Below, piece after piece: positions 1 to 12,464 of a stretch of DNA of 64,000 nucleotides. A program made the translations under genes and the position numbers. The stretch comes from Nageia nagi (lineage: Eukaryota > Pinophyta). The notes under the pieces are model-generated. The model was not told the DNA's origin. It searched no databases and saw nothing but the letters and a program-made list of their open reading frames with translations. Positions within the stretch are counted from its first letter, which is position 1. Each line of letters opens with the position of its first letter. Location: assembly GCA_050084985.1 (NCBI GenBank), contig JBITNC010000001.1, positions 31,806,001-31,870,000 on the forward strand. The letters are read 5' to 3'.

Positions 1-1639
1 TAATTTTTTTTAAGTTAGAGCTCTAAAAAAATGCACACTTACTTTCTTCACACTCTAATGTATTAATGAATTACAAGTTTATTGAAAAAATAGATGAACC
101 AACAAGTAAGGCCCATGATGCTCCTCCTAGCACTTGAGAGAGAGAGAGAAAAAAATTTAATGCACTTTTACCTCAAGCACTTCAAGTAAAAAAAATACTT
201 CGAGTCAAAATAAAATGATGATCTAAATAAATAAATAGTATTGTAAGCAAAAATGTAATTGCACCAAAAAGAATACTTGCAAGAATTTAAGAAAATTAAA
301 TGCTTGAAAACCATAGCTGAGAAGACATTTAAAAAATGGAGGAGAAATAAGTAAAAAATGTGAATTACAAAAAGAATTAAAAAGATTGGAAGGACACAGG
401 GTAAGGTCAAGCAAAGAGACATCGTAGCTAGCAATGAGGGAGAAGGGGGCGTGCAAAATATAGAGGTTGATGGAGGGTGGCAGGTTGCAGGGTTGCAAAG
501 GTTGCAAAGCTATGAAGGCTATAGGGGAGTTGATGGAGTGAGGGAGCTACCATCTAGTGGGGTGAGGAAGGAGTCGATCTGAGCATCATAGAGGTGCAAG
601 GGAGCTTATGGAGTGAGGGAGCTACCATCTAGGGGCGAGAAGGCTCCTAATGCCCATTTTGTGTAGAGACAAACCCAAGGCTCTAATATGAAATTGAAGA
701 TAAAGACTTCACTTTAGACCCACATGAGAAGAAAAACAAGGTCACATAGAGGCTAAAGGATGAAGGGGAGATCGCAACATGGCATAGCAAAGATAGAGGA
801 GATTTGTACAAGAAAAAGAAGCAAAAAAAGGAAAATGTCTTATGACCAAATAGACTTATGGAGAGGTGTTTTGAAATAGCCATTCAAAAAATTATTCCAA
901 TGAGGGGGCTCCAACAACATATTATAAAAAATATTCATATCATTAGATACGTTTTTGAACAAACAAAAAATTATTGTTCTAGTTGGTAAAGTTTTCATAT
1001 TATTATTTTTTTTTTAAACAAAATATCTAACCCCCTTTTTAAAAAAGAAAAAATTAAATTAAATATTTAAAAATAGTAGAAGGATTCTTGTTTTAAATAA
1101 GGCATTTTGTAAATATTTTTTTTAAAAATAAATGATAATTTTTATAGAAATAAGTAAAATGTAATTGCTTTCTTTATATTTTACACTACAATTTGTGTAA
1201 TAGAAAAGTATTTATAAAAAAGCATATTTAACTATAACATGCTATTGCTATTTTTGAGCAAAAATTGCATATAAAAAAAAGTGTTAATAATAATATAGCA
1301 ATGATATGTAACATATATAATTATTTACAAAAAGGAGTATTATATTAAAAAATTCAATTTTTGTATACTAACCATTTTTTTAAAAAAAAAAATGTAACGA
1401 TTAAAAAATTGCAAGTAACATAGAGGGTTAGTAAAAAAAATTGCAATTTTGTTAGCTATAGTTTTCTAAAAAAGGACTAACACATAGTAAGTAATATGTT
1501 AATAACATAATGTGATAATCCATAAAATAACCAAGGAAGAGGAAATTTATACCTTCTCTTAGTTTTACCTCACCAATGGAGTGTAAGATGAGGAATGAAG
1601 AAAGATCACTAAGATGTTGAAGAAGAGCTTCCACACCTC
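1..1639. other. AT-rich sequence, probable interior of a minus-strand LTR element
   Basis: No coding region is supported. The LTR at 1654-2153 reads on the minus strand with its primer-binding site at 1640-1653, so this stretch should be the leader and interior of that element, but none of the minus-strand reading frames here shows a gag or pol motif. A GA microsatellite lies at about 135-149. A phrase of about 30 bp (GAGTGAGGGAGCTACCATCT) occurs twice, near 537 and 616, a local duplication. The rest is A/T homopolymer-rich. Confidence 0.4.
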
Positions 1640-1653
1640 GCTCTGATACTAAA
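1640..1653 (-). promoter_or_regulatory. Primer-binding site (initiator Met-tRNA type), minus-strand element
   Basis: On the minus strand this reads TTTAGTATCAGAGC, close to the TGGTATCAGAGC complement of the initiator methionine tRNA 3' end that most plant copia and many gypsy elements use to prime minus-strand DNA. It directly abuts the end of the LTR at 1654. Confidence 0.75.
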
Positions 1654-2153
1654 TGATAGATATGAACTAGAACATGAACAATTTTAAACTCTCAAGATCA
1701 TATGAAAGCTCACAAAACATATTTAACAAACTTAAAAATCAATCTCATAGAGATAACACGAGATGTAAGTAATTCTTTCAACTATGAATACATCCACTAA
1801 CTAGATCTCATTTCATTCACAAATATGAATCTCTTACAAATCTCCTAAACTCAACTCTTAAGAACTATCCTATAGCATAACTTTACTCCACCATTGATAT
1901 GTGATCACAAAGAGGAAGCTTTCTATTTATAGACCAAAATCTCTCTTTGGATCACTCTTTTATTCAATGTATAAAAGCATGACATGCACATCTTTTTACC
2001 CAAAGAGCATGCTTATTACATGAAGTGTAGAATAAGTAACATTATCATATTCACTTAAATACTTAAGGTATCAAATTATACCCTTAAGTATTAATGAATT
2101 TACATAGAAGATTATTACATAACCTTTACAATAATGCATTATACATTTTAACA
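1654..2153 (-). mobile_element. LTR (5' LTR of a minus-strand retrotransposon)
   Basis: Read on the minus strand the 500-bp segment starts TGTTAAAATG, ends TATCTATCA, and is followed at once by an initiator-Met primer-binding site, so it is a 5' LTR. A TATA box (CTATAAATAG on the minus strand, 1923-1932) sits in the middle, as expected at the U3/R boundary. The partner LTR lies outside the window to the left, so the target duplication cannot be tested. Tract structure and primer type favour Ty1/copia, but no coding sequence confirms it. Confidence 0.7.
1923..1932 (-). promoter_or_regulatory. TATA box in LTR
   Basis: CTATAAATAG on the minus strand, about 220 bp inside the presumed U3 start of the 1654-2153 LTR. 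The position fits the start of the element transcript. Confidence 0.5.
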
Positions 2154-3401
2154 AATTTATCTTTATAAAGGATTGAAGTAATGCTTGCTTTATCCTTAGA
2201 AGGTTTGTGACTATAAGTATTGGCTTGACATATTTGTGATGAATTATAAGTTACTATTTACCATATTTTACTTTTATGTTAGTAATTTAGATCTATGATA
2301 ATATATTTGTTTTCACTTTGCTACTTGTTAGCAACTTGTAGTGGATGGAGTGGTTAAAAAGGTTCACCTTTTTCTTACATTGCAATCTTTAATAGAAAAT
2401 TGCATCCTTGTTGGATGAATACTATCTTTTTCTCTTATATTCATCTTAACTAGTAGCATGGTTAAGATGGTATTTTGACTCACTCTTGGTAAATTTAAAT
2501 TTATTTATTGTAGCATATTAAATCACTCTTGGTAAAGTCAAGTTTATTTTGTGTTTGGACAAGTTAGCATTTGTGACTTAAAAATCTAAACTTGTGGTTT
2601 AGTTACATTATTTTTTTATTTGTGATATGGTTAAAAATAATATGTTCACATAAGTATTTCTTTGGTGAATTTATCATCAATGGGGAGAATTTAAAATATG
2701 AAATATTATATTATGATGACATCTTCATATACCCTCAACAAATATAGAATAATGATCTAAAACAAATAAATGTAAACAAATATTATTTTATGATAACATC
2801 TTCATATACCATCAACAAATATAAAATAATGATCTAAAATAAATACATAAAAATAAACACAAAAACCAAAAATTCAATTTTTTTATAATGATTGAAGATA
2901 TTTTCTATTTTTTGGTTAAGAATGATAATACATTTTGCACATATGATATATAGTTGATGATTTTTATCATCTTTGATGTTGTGTGCATATGTGATGATGT
3001 GGTATATTTGATCAATTTAAAGATGGAATCTATCTTATATATGTATATATGATGTATCTAGTTGATCTTATTTTTTAAGATACTTATAGCTTGTAGGTTT
3101 TTCTTAATATTATAGGTTACTTCGGGCATGCAGACTCATAGAAGCTTTTCATTTCAACATGATGTTGAATGACTATTTTTGTACAAAGAAACTATCTATT
3201 GGTTAATAATGGCATTATAAAAAGCATTTGTTAAAATGGTTTAAATAGTTGAGCCATTATAGAACCATTTATATTATATTACTTTCTTTAAGATGTAAAA
3301 AGTTCTCATTTTCACTTGTACCTCTTAGAAGAGAACTCTCTCTTTGACTTTTTTTTTCTTTATATTTTTTATTCTCTACCCAATTTTACATTAAGAGGGA
3401 G
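2154..3401 (+). other. Non-coding 3' remnant of a plus-strand LTR element, with polypurine tract
   Basis: No reading frame is recognisable. The end is diagnostic: a purine run AAGAGGGAG (3393-3401) lies directly before TGTTG, the usual polypurine tract that primes plus-strand DNA before a 3' LTR. A 77-bp tandem duplication occurs at about 2703-2850, with ATCTTCATATACC at 2721 and again at 2798. The stretch is probably the decayed 3' untranslated part of the element whose LTR follows. Confidence 0.45.
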
Positions 3402-3792
3402 TGTTGAAAATTGTAATGCAATATTGTGTAATATATATTGTATAATATTTCTCTTTAATATAAATTTATTTAATATTTAAAGTATCTTTAGATACCTTAA
3501 AGTATTAAAATAATAAATGTAGAAAGATGAATAAATATATAAATACCTTTAATATTACTCTTAGGTACAAAGAAGGTTAAAAGGTGGGTTAGTTCTTATA
3601 AATAGAGAAGTATTCTTTTCATTATGTTACTTGATAAAACTTGATGAAGTATGGTAATACTTATCTTGAGAATTTTTAAGAGAGTTATCTTCTAAGAAAG
3701 TAATAGAATGATAGTTCAAAGTGAATGTACTCTCAAAAGATGGAGTAACCACTATACATCATATGTTATCTTTTGTGTGATTATTTCTTACA
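3402..3792 (+). mobile_element. 3' LTR of a truncated copia-like element
   Basis: The LTR starts TGTTGAAAATTG straight after a polypurine tract and ends TTATTTCTTACA, about 391 bp. It has a TATA box (TATAAATAG, 3597-3605). No matching 5' LTR is seen upstream, so the element is truncated or its left part is outside the window. The sequence after it is chromovirus integrase, so this element probably inserted into that older gypsy pol. Copia assignment rests only on LTR size and form. Confidence 0.6.
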
Positions 3793-4278
3793 TTGGTAGA
3801 TTGATGAATGGTAGATTTGTTGAAAAAATTTCAAGGTGATATTGGCTATATGGAATCCTTCAATTCCATCATTTAGACCTAGTTGAAGAGAAGAGTCCAA
3901 TTGCCTACAAACTTACTTTACCATCAAATTTGTCAAAAATGCATGATGTATTTCATATCTCTTTGTTAAGAAATTATGTTTCTGACCCATCTCATATGTT
4001 AAATTTTTTTGATTTACAAATGTCAGACCTTCAAGCTATTGAAGTTCTCCCTATTAGAATTCTAGCTTTTAGAACTAACAAATCAAGAGATTAATGAGTG
4101 TCTAGTACAATAGGATAAGTATTCTAAATCATCTTCCACTTGAAAAGCTAAATCCACTATGAGAAGATAATTTCTCTATTTTTTTTCTTGATTATGTGAA
4201 ATATTATCAAACATTTATGATTATATTATGATTGTATTTAGGATCATAGGGTACTATGTTCCTTTTAAGAGGGTAGTA
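3793..4278 (+). pseudogene. Chromovirus integrase C-terminus and chromodomain, remnant
   Basis: From about 3895 one frame reads SPIAYKLTLPSNLSKMHDVF followed by HISLLRNYVSDPSHML, the typical end of a Ty3/gypsy integrase. It continues through IEVLPIRILAFRTNKSRD into ECLVQ.DKYSKSSST, which resembles the chromodomain of plant chromoviruses. In-frame stops follow, at what should be Trp or Arg positions. The 3' LTR begins at 4279 after the purine-rich TTTTAAGAGGGTAGTA. Only this last part of pol survives; the rest was presumably interrupted by the LTR element ending at 3792. Confidence 0.75.
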
Positions 4279-5164
4279 TGTAATGACCCACCTAATTGCA
4301 TTATTAAGAATCAAGTACTATCGAGAATTGTAATGAGATTTAATATGAATTAAGCTATGTGATGATAATTTGTAAATAGTGATATGCTTTATTTGTATTG
4401 ATTTGATATTGGCTTCGATATGTTTTGACACATGAGTTAATCTAATATGGAAAGTGTAAAAAAGACCCAAGGAACCAAGGGTGAATTGGTGGCAAGAACA
4501 AAAGGGTAAGAGTGAGGAAATGATTGGTGTTCATTCACTAATAAACTCTAATGAACATCATAGATCATGTAGCTAAATGGTAGAATAATTAATTATAAAT
4601 GTTGATTTTCATGATGAATGTGTGTATGTGAATGGTTGTGGATTAGCAATTTATCATGCATAACAAGGCAACCATTGCAGGTAAGATGTATGGTTAAGTT
4701 CTATTGTGAATATATGCAATCTAAATTCTAAAAGGGAGGGTAAGAAATATTTCCTTCCTTTGAATTCAAATTTTTACTTATAATTGTTAATAAACCAAAG
4801 TGAAAATTAAAAGAAAAAAATTAGAAAGTACTAAGGTCACCATGTGATGTTACAAAATATTTAATGGTTATGAAAAAAATTTGAGTAATTACCCTACTTA
4901 TTTTTATTTCCTTGTGTTAGGTATAGACAATAGTTGGCACTAATTTGTCAATTAATAAAAAAAATTTCAAGATACTAAATACCATTACAATAATAAATAA
5001 CTTTAATCAAATCTACCTCAAAAATTATTAAAGGGATGATTAGATATCTATTTGGACATACTTGAATCTCCTTGATTATAAGTAAAAGGGTGGAATATTA
5101 AGAAAGACACCTACCTATCTTTTATAATTTCATTTGTGTTATTCTCAAACTTGGGTATAGAGTT
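4279..5164 (+). mobile_element. Start of a chromovirus 3' LTR, interrupted by the 46-kb nest
   Basis: TGTAATGACCCACC follows a polypurine tract at the end of the chromovirus remnant and resembles the TGTAACGACCC start common in plant gypsy LTRs. The segment has no coding capacity. It is cut at 5164 by the outer Tat-like element, whose target duplication GAGTT occupies 5160-5164 and 51348-51352, so the LTR or its flank resumes at 51348. I cannot find the LTR end. Confidence 0.55.
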
Positions 5165-5845
5165 TGTAGACACCTTAAAATGAACCTTTATGTATTTAAT
5201 AAATCATTTTAATCCCTTAATAATATATTATTTCAAAAAAGATTAAAAATGTATAAGAAAGGTGTAGGCCATGTATTTGACCCTTGTGGCATGCACAAGG
5301 TAGCAAATCCTATAATAGAAGCATCCCTATATAATAGCATTTAATACATACAAAGACACATCATAGAATTATTATTAGGAGGGATTACACAAAGGGTAGA
5401 TTACAAAAGACCCAAAGCTTCTATTAATTGTAGATTGGATAAAGAACCAAGGACTCAAACATCACTTTCAAAGTAAACCTTTGCAAGGTCTTCTTATCTG
5501 TAATAAGCAAATATCTTATCTCAAGAATTATCATACTTTTGTTATAATGATAAATCATTTATTTGACTATTATTTTATCTTTCATCACATATTTAATTTT
5601 ATACTTAACATGATGCTGGTGGCATATTATTACTAGGGCATTGACATCATGCTTATGTACGTTATATTTCTCATTCTTGATGTATGACTTTTCTTAATCA
5701 ATTGAATATGCATATCAACAGAGCAAACCTATATGATTAATCATCTATTTTCATATTCCTACATTATGTCAACAAAAAATAGACCAAATAGTGCATGTAT
5801 TAATTCCCTTAATTAATTGGACTATTGCATTATTTAAGGTCTACA
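5165..5845 (+). repeat. T1 5' LTR
   Basis: 681 bp, TGTAGACACC to GGTCTACA. It matches 50665-51347 along its whole length. It contains a TATA box at about 5329-5335. It is followed by TTTTGGTGAACTTGAC, which has the form of a gypsy primer-binding region, though I cannot name the tRNA with confidence. Confidence 0.9.
5329..5335 (+). promoter_or_regulatory. TATA box in T1 5' LTR
   Basis: CCCTATATAATAGC in the left LTR and CCCTATATAAAAGC in the right LTR. The box is conserved between the two copies and lies about 165 bp from the LTR start. Confidence 0.5.
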
Positions 5846-5909
5846 TTTTGGTGAACTTGACATTCTTACACAACTAGGTATTTGTGTAGGGAAAAATCTT
5901 TCTATAACA

Positions 5910-8290
5910 TCATGAATCTATTTTCACTACTTTTTCTCTCCAAAGAGGAAGTGCTCCAAATAATAGCGAAAGAGCAAGATAAAACTAGGGCTTATTCTGG
6001 TTATCTCCCAAAGATGGATCTTAACTCAAAAAACTCTACCATATCATAATCCATAGTACAATTTTTAGAGGTTAGAAGAAGTCTTTGAATTAATCCTAAA
6101 TTATCTTTTCAAATCCCCCTTAATACCATTTGGGACCCTAAATCTTTAGATTCTGGTAAATGAATGTCCATTATTGAAGAGACTCCTAATTACTATGCTA
6201 TTATTGACCCTACCAACTTGAATAATTTGGCTCCTAATTTGAAACCTTCTAATGATGATAAACTTATTGATCTTGATAAGATTACATGCTATACTCAGTC
6301 CATTCAATAGGTGTTATCTGATAAAGAAAGGATGCAATGTTTTATTCATAATAATGTTTTTGTTGTAGTTGAACTTCTTACAAATGCAAATTTGATTGAT
6401 AACAACTCCAAAGCTATAGAATATGAAGATAGATTGTTCCTCTATAAGGAATCTTCAAAACATCTTCAACCTAGGTATGAAATGCATGATGTAGGTGGTA
6501 TGCTCAACTGTCCTCACGATGCAAGTGGCATATATCCTAATGGAGCATAGCTTGAACTAGAGCTTGATGTTGAGTTGGAACAGACACTGGATAAGGAAGA
6601 TATTTTCAAAATTGATTATAATTCAAAACTTGAGGATGAAGAAGAAGAATCATACAATAGCCTGATCCTTAATCTACATTACTTTGATTAGGAAAAGAAA
6701 GGTAAAATTCAAATTCTTTTTCCTAATAATGAGATTAAAACTCTTTTTAAACAACAACTTATTAAAGTTATTAGAGAAGGATTTAAGTTACAACCAACAT
6801 GGACTCCTAAGGAGCATGAGATTAACATAGGTATCATTATTGATATCCTAGAAAACACTAATTATTATAAATAACCCCCATCTAAATAATTAGAAATCTT
6901 GGTAGGGGTATTGCATAAACTTGATTAGGATAACATTAATTGTACTAAAAAGTTTGCTATTTTGAAAAATACTCCACTTCAAATACCAAATAATATACAA
7001 CAACCTCCCTCTCTCCCACCACCATCCCCAAATACTAATGTAGGACCTAACAACATTGTGAGTAGTGAGGATGAATTCCTTTCATATTTAAATAGACCCC
7101 TCATTGATAGAATTCTTATCAAAATAATTCTTGGGAAAAAGAATATCAAATTCACTAATATTGATGGTATGCAAGATCTTAGGATCCATGTTCATAAATT
7201 TCATGAAGAAACTATTGGATATATGCATAACCAAGATTTGTTGGCCAAGTTGTTTTCTTACATGGTACTTCTAGCTTTTTGAAAGTAGCATTGATAGGTA
7301 TGAGGAATTGATTCACATATTTTTACATGATTATGGTTATAACATTACAAAAAAGGTTTATCTTAAGGACTTATGTAAAATTAAACAACTCCCTAACTAA
7401 TAAGTGAAGGATTTTGTGAAGGCATATAAATAAACTACTAAGAAACTCACCATGGATGAACATGAACTCAAGCATATTTTTATAGATGGTCTCTTGCCTA
7501 TATATAAGCTATTTATCATTTGTAATCATGATATGTATTTAGGAGATATGATTGAAATTTTTACTAAAAAGGAACTATGCATTAAAAAATTGAGTGCTAT
7601 GAAACATGCTAATCATGCATCACCTACAAAACCTATTACTAAAGATCAAACCAAGGTTGAAGCAAATCATGTTTCATGCAAAAAATGAGGTAGTTCTTCA
7701 CTCAAACATACTCATCAATATACTCCTTTAACTGATAGTGTTAATAATATTTTGAATGTATTAATAGATGAGGAATTGATTGAATTACATCCTATTATTA
7801 AACCTAAGTTTACTAATGGTGTGCCTAAAAAATTTTACTATGAAGAATTTTGCAATTATCATAAGGTACCTAGTCATCTAACCTGCAATTGTAGGAATTT
7901 TCATAACCTTATATAGGATTTCATTGATAATGGAGCAATCATGATGGATCTAAAACTAGATGCACATATAGGACCTATACATCCAAATAATGCATATCTA
8001 GGGGTATTCAATAATCCCCTAACATCTTCATAATCTCAAGGGTGCATCAGTATAGTAAGTCTTGACCATACTTTAAATTCGTTTTTGACTAACACTCATA
8101 CATACAATCACCCTCCTCCCCATAAGACTAGGAACAAAATTAAATGATGTAGCACTAGTAGCATGAATTCTTACATTCAAGGCATTAGTGGTGTAGAGAT
8201 GATTACTACAAAAAAGCCTCATTTTGTTCCTTTCTCTATGAAGTGTATTTGGGTGGATAAAAATCCCCAAGTACATGAAGTTATTCCTTG
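5910..8290 (+). pseudogene. T1 gag (Tat-like capsid/nucleocapsid polyprotein), decayed
   Basis: Gag forms the virus-like particle of the retrotransposon. Reading starts near ATGAATCTATTTTC (5910) and runs through fragments at 6311-6550, 6962-7282 and 7452-7688, with TAG/TAA/TGA stops and a frameshift near 7280. The capsid core is visible at 7290-7500 (SIDRYEELIHIFLHDYGY, then DEHELKHIFIDGLLP). The C-terminal zinc-binding stretch at 7840-7940 (EFCNYHKVPSHLTCNCRNFH, then LI.DFIDNGAI) parallels the T2 gag motif EFCAYHRQKGHNTNKC followed by IQDLIDSQKI. A proline-rich linker (PPSLPPPSPN) precedes the core. No protease follows: translation fades out by 8290. Identification as gag is fairly secure; its exact start is not. 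Confidence 0.75.
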
Positions 8291-8949
8291 ATTTCTTTTA
8301 TATACCATGATTAGTGTATATTAGTAGCTACGGTGTTTTTGTTTCTTTTTTGGTTTCCTATTCTATTTGTACACTAGTCTAATGATTTGTATTTTTCCTT
8401 TCCCTCCAATGTCCATAGTCTAGGGATCCAACTCATCTCTATGCATGCTACCAACACCCTTTTATCTCTATTTTGGGGTGATCACACTATGGTTTTTTTA
8501 AGATAAAATGTTTAAAATTTACTTTTTATCATTCTCAACACTGTATATTCACTCTAGGTTGATCTTGGGTGTTGTGTCATGACATATATGATCATATACA
8601 CCCTTATGTCCTTTCTTAATCTTTACAAGGTACCTTTAGTTCCTTTAGGTTATCTATCATTTCAATTTTTTTGCATGTCTTATGCTCGTTATTAGTTGTA
8701 CATAATATAATGTGCATGTATTTAGCATGTTATACTATTAGTGAGTCAATTTTTAGGGTTAATTATGCCTATGTGTGTGTCCAATTTCAACCATATAAAT
8801 ATAACACAAACATAAAAAAATAAAGCATGTTGAGTCCACAAATAATGAATCATATATATCTTAGAGTCAAAATTTTATACAAATAGATATACATGACCCT
8901 TTCCCTACATCATCCACCACTATGGGTGGGCACTAGCCCCACTACTAGG
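8291..8949. other. Non-coding stretch of T1 where pol is absent
   Basis: Between the end of gag and the 3' end of the antisense PMD gene there are only about 660 bp, too short for protease, RT, RNase H and integrase. No motif of these enzymes is visible in any frame. It is either a deletion junction or the native layout of a non-autonomous element. Confidence 0.6.
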
Positions 8950-10690
8950 GCATCACTCCTCAAATGTATCCTCCTCCCACTACCTACAATCACACCCAAG
9001 ATAGAGACTCCACCTGAGATACCACTAACCATGAATCTATGAGTCTCTAAGAGGGTCTTGGCCCTCGTATACTTAGCATATAGCCTAGATATCCCTAAGG
9101 CTTATGCTATGATATGATCATGCTAACTCTATATAAAATCCCATTGCTAATTTGGTGGGGGCATCATGAGCCTATATTGCATGCTCTTCATTATTTATGA
9201 TAATGAAGCAACCTCTGCATCTCTTGCCACTAGTGCAACCTTCACTATGGCCAACTCTACCTCCAAGGTAGCTACCCGAGTATCTACATCATTTGTCATA
9301 TCAAACATGATACTTATCATCCATTTTATTTGAAAATCACAAAGCTATGAGTTGATTCTTTCTTACTTGGATGGGGGAAACTACTGCTAATACCTTGAGA
9401 CTCCCTACTAGTGGGGGCCCATCATGGATTGGATTATTCACATGCATCTGATCCTCCTCCTTGAACACTTAGCTTGTAACTTCACCTTCACTACCACTCT
9501 ATGCCTCATCTAAGCCCAATGGGCTTAGGGGCACTCCTACCCACCATCCTACATAGCTAGGGGAAACCTTTGGTGCCTACATCATCTCTACTAAGGCATC
9601 TAGATCTTGTGGCTCTCCCCAACTTGTCATCCATGTTGGCATATCCATAGCATCAATAAGTACATAGCACTCTACATGGTATCTCTAGTATATTAGGAGC
9701 ATAGCTAGAATATATATAATACCCCAAACTACCTCAACACATGCTTCAGATGATATAGCTCCATAATCTTTCATCGAGTCTATAAATGGGACTACCTAAC
9801 CTGTGCTAAATGATGTGCATCATCATACCATACATAGTTTGCATAGCACATCCAAACTATATCAACCTCCTATAGGCCATCCATCTACCTCCTCTATGCC
9901 TCCATAGACTACGATGGCCTATACCCCCCAAGTGGACCAATCCAACAAACCAAGGCTATATCTATTGGATCATCTCTAGCTCTTTGGAGCCTGATCGACC
10001 TCACCAACACTATATGCTCATATTCTTAGACCTATAGGAGGCCTACATGAGTAATTATCACATTGATCTTATCAACATTTATGAATGTGTACAAATATCT
10101 ATAAAGTTATGCTAGTACTATTGGCCCCCATGAAAACTATCACCCTCAAGTGCATATTGCTTGCACTATCCATGTCATCTCAAGAGGAAAAGTTGAATGG
10201 ATTTTATCGAGACATAGATAGGTGGCAATAATAGTTATCACATGTACCCTTGAGTTTCTCCCCACTCTAGCATACCTACAACCCTCTATGAGTCTCATTG
10301 ATTGATGATCCCAATCATGGTCATTTGATCCCATCAACCATAAACACTTTGCTCCTTGCATGTTATCATATCCCATCTCATGCTATGACACTAAGCCACC
10401 TCTAATAGGTATACCCTAGATTTGATACACATCCTCTAGGGTTATTTTAATTTCACCATTGGGAAGGTGAAATGAGCAGCAATCCTAGTCCCATCTCTTA
10501 TCTAAGGCTATGAGAAGAGGAATGTTACCTACACCATCCCTATATAGGCAAGCTCCCCTAGCCCACATCAATCTAAAATATCATCTAATTGCTGAATTTG
10601 AGGAAAATCTCAAACCACATCCAAATTCATGGTCCTCATAGGCCCACCTTAGATCAACCCCTTATGTTCTTGTAAGGTACTATTTAGTTT
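8950..10690 (-). pseudogene. T1 antisense plant-mobile-domain (PMD) protein, decayed
   Basis: The PMD is a domain of plant MAIN-like proteins and of some transposons; its biochemical role is not settled. On the minus strand from about 10680 one reads LQEHKGLI, then CGLGELAYIGMV, then, around 10475-10395, LPNGEIKITLEDVYQI and GIPIRG, the standard PMD signature (HLPxGEMTITLxDV...GLPIxG). Further on come LLQVWEYEHIVLVR (about 9990) and CWIGPLGGYRPS (about 9930), matching the second half of the domain and the T2 copy (LQVWAYEHIAMAHP). Many in-frame stops and some frameshifts are present. The gene is antisense to T1 and lies between gag and the 3' LTR. I could not fix an exon 1 or start codon. Confidence 0.75.
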
Positions 10691-12146
10691 GTTAGTATGC
10701 TCTCTACCTGCTTTGATAATAAAAAATATAACACATCAAATTCATGTATACTTATCACATGATTGAATGGTAGATTACAAACATACTCTACTAAATGACC
10801 TATCATCCCCATAATTGACAAATGGATACCTCTCTAATCAATGGTAGCCATCACTATAAATGCCTTCCTACTTAGCATACACAAAATAGTATAGGATAAG
10901 GTTGATGCTCCCTCCTTAGCATTCCAAGTGGCAAGGGCATCAAAGTCAAAATGACTTATTGTTGACAAAAATTTTGATTTTATAAGTTGAATTTGGGGCT
11001 TCATATTAGGGCATAACCTATTTTTATGCATAAAACTCCTAAATCTTTATGTGGAGGGCTCATTTGCATTGCAAAAATTTTAAATCCCTACCTATTCTTT
11101 CTTAAGCACTAAAAATTTCCATTTGTACTATGTTGGCTACATCCATTTCTTTGAGTCATATGTGCTATTGATATATGTTAGATATAATTTATGCTTAGAA
11201 TTTATTCAAATGATGCCCACATGTCTTAGGTAAAGTTCACTTCATTTGCATTTTTATTAAAATTTATACTAAGTTTAAGGAACCAATAGTTTGCTAATTT
11301 ACTATGTAGGTGAGTTTCCAATGCACCCTTTTCATTTCTATCAATTTTTAGTTTTGCATATGATAATGGATACTTCCCTATGATATATAACTAAACAAAT
11401 TGGATTATGAATACTTGATCTTATCCATTTGGTGGGTTAAAATTCTATCTTCAAGAAGGTTGCTCCTAGGTAGCTACAAGCCCATGATATTTGCAAAATT
11501 TGGTGACATATGAAGCCACTGCTTAATTAGTTTCCTTGCTCCACTTATTTCATGACATTGGTAGTGTACTATCATAAAGGCACCTATAGTGTATCAATGC
11601 ATGAGTTAATAAAAAAATTAAATACCCTCTTGTACTTCACCTTAATGGCAACTTCCTAGCATGAGGACCAATACAAAAATTATGCTTCCATCATTAGGTA
11701 CATGTATTTTATTTTTCATTTGATGTTATTTAGTATGTTAATTTTGAATTTGGAAAGGTTGATACTTGTTAATAGGAATTGATGCATGCCAAGTGAATAA
11801 CTTAGCATCTCTTGCATGGCCTATGGAAAACATGGAGAAATATGCATACCAAAGGGGGTATTATCTCCCCTTCTAGACTTTACTCTACATTCTACATTAC
11901 ATTTCTCGTAGCTTTGAATAACTTTGTTCTCCTCCATGTGTTGAATGATGATGTGGTGGATTTGGGATTCATATATGTAACAATATGGATTCCTTTACTC
12001 CATTTTTAGCATCAATTGGGGGCAATTTCATATTCAACTACAAGTATGATGAATCAATAGACTTTGACTCATAGAAGCTAAAATATTTTTATTTTAGCAA
12101 AATTCAAAGCATAATATAGTGTTAGTAGCATACATTGATTGATTTT
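10691..12146. other. T1 interior, non-coding, upstream of the antisense PMD gene
   Basis: No credible coding sequence on either strand. The short reading frames at 10834-11031 (minus) and 11812-12009 (plus) have no recognisable domain. By position it would hold the promoter and any first exon of the antisense PMD gene. It ends at the chromovirus insertion (12147). Confidence 0.4.
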
Positions 12147-12464
12147 TGTTAGGTCCCTATACTACTCATGTAGCCCATATATTTTTATTATGTGTCCCAT
12201 AGAAGCCCACTATGGTTATTTTTATTCCCTTACATTATTATTGTTATGTCGGCTACTGTCCTTTCATTGTAATGGCACCCCTTGGACTCCTATATATACT
12301 AAGGAGGTATTATCATTTGTATTATCTATTGTTGTGTAATTGATGTGATGTAAAGGAGGTTTCCCCCTTGAAGTGGCTTATTATTACTCATTTTATCTCT
12401 AATTCAAGGTTTTTAGGTCTTTCTTTTGTGATTTTATGCTATTTTGGAAACTTGGTTCATAACA
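12147..12464 (+). repeat. Chromovirus 5' LTR
   Basis: 318 bp, TGTTAGGTCCC to GGTTCATAACA, followed at once by the primer-binding site TTTGGTATTAGAGTAG. A TATA box (TATATATAC) is at 12291-12299. Confidence 0.9.

Noticed and set aside
168-883. Three minus-strand ORFs rich in Phe, Leu and Ser
   Set aside because: No domain, no conservation signal visible; such hydrophobic frames are common opposite purine-rich DNA.
5165-5845. T1 and T2 LTRs as one family
   Set aside because: They share only the first ten bases and general layout; the remaining sequence is unrelated by eye.
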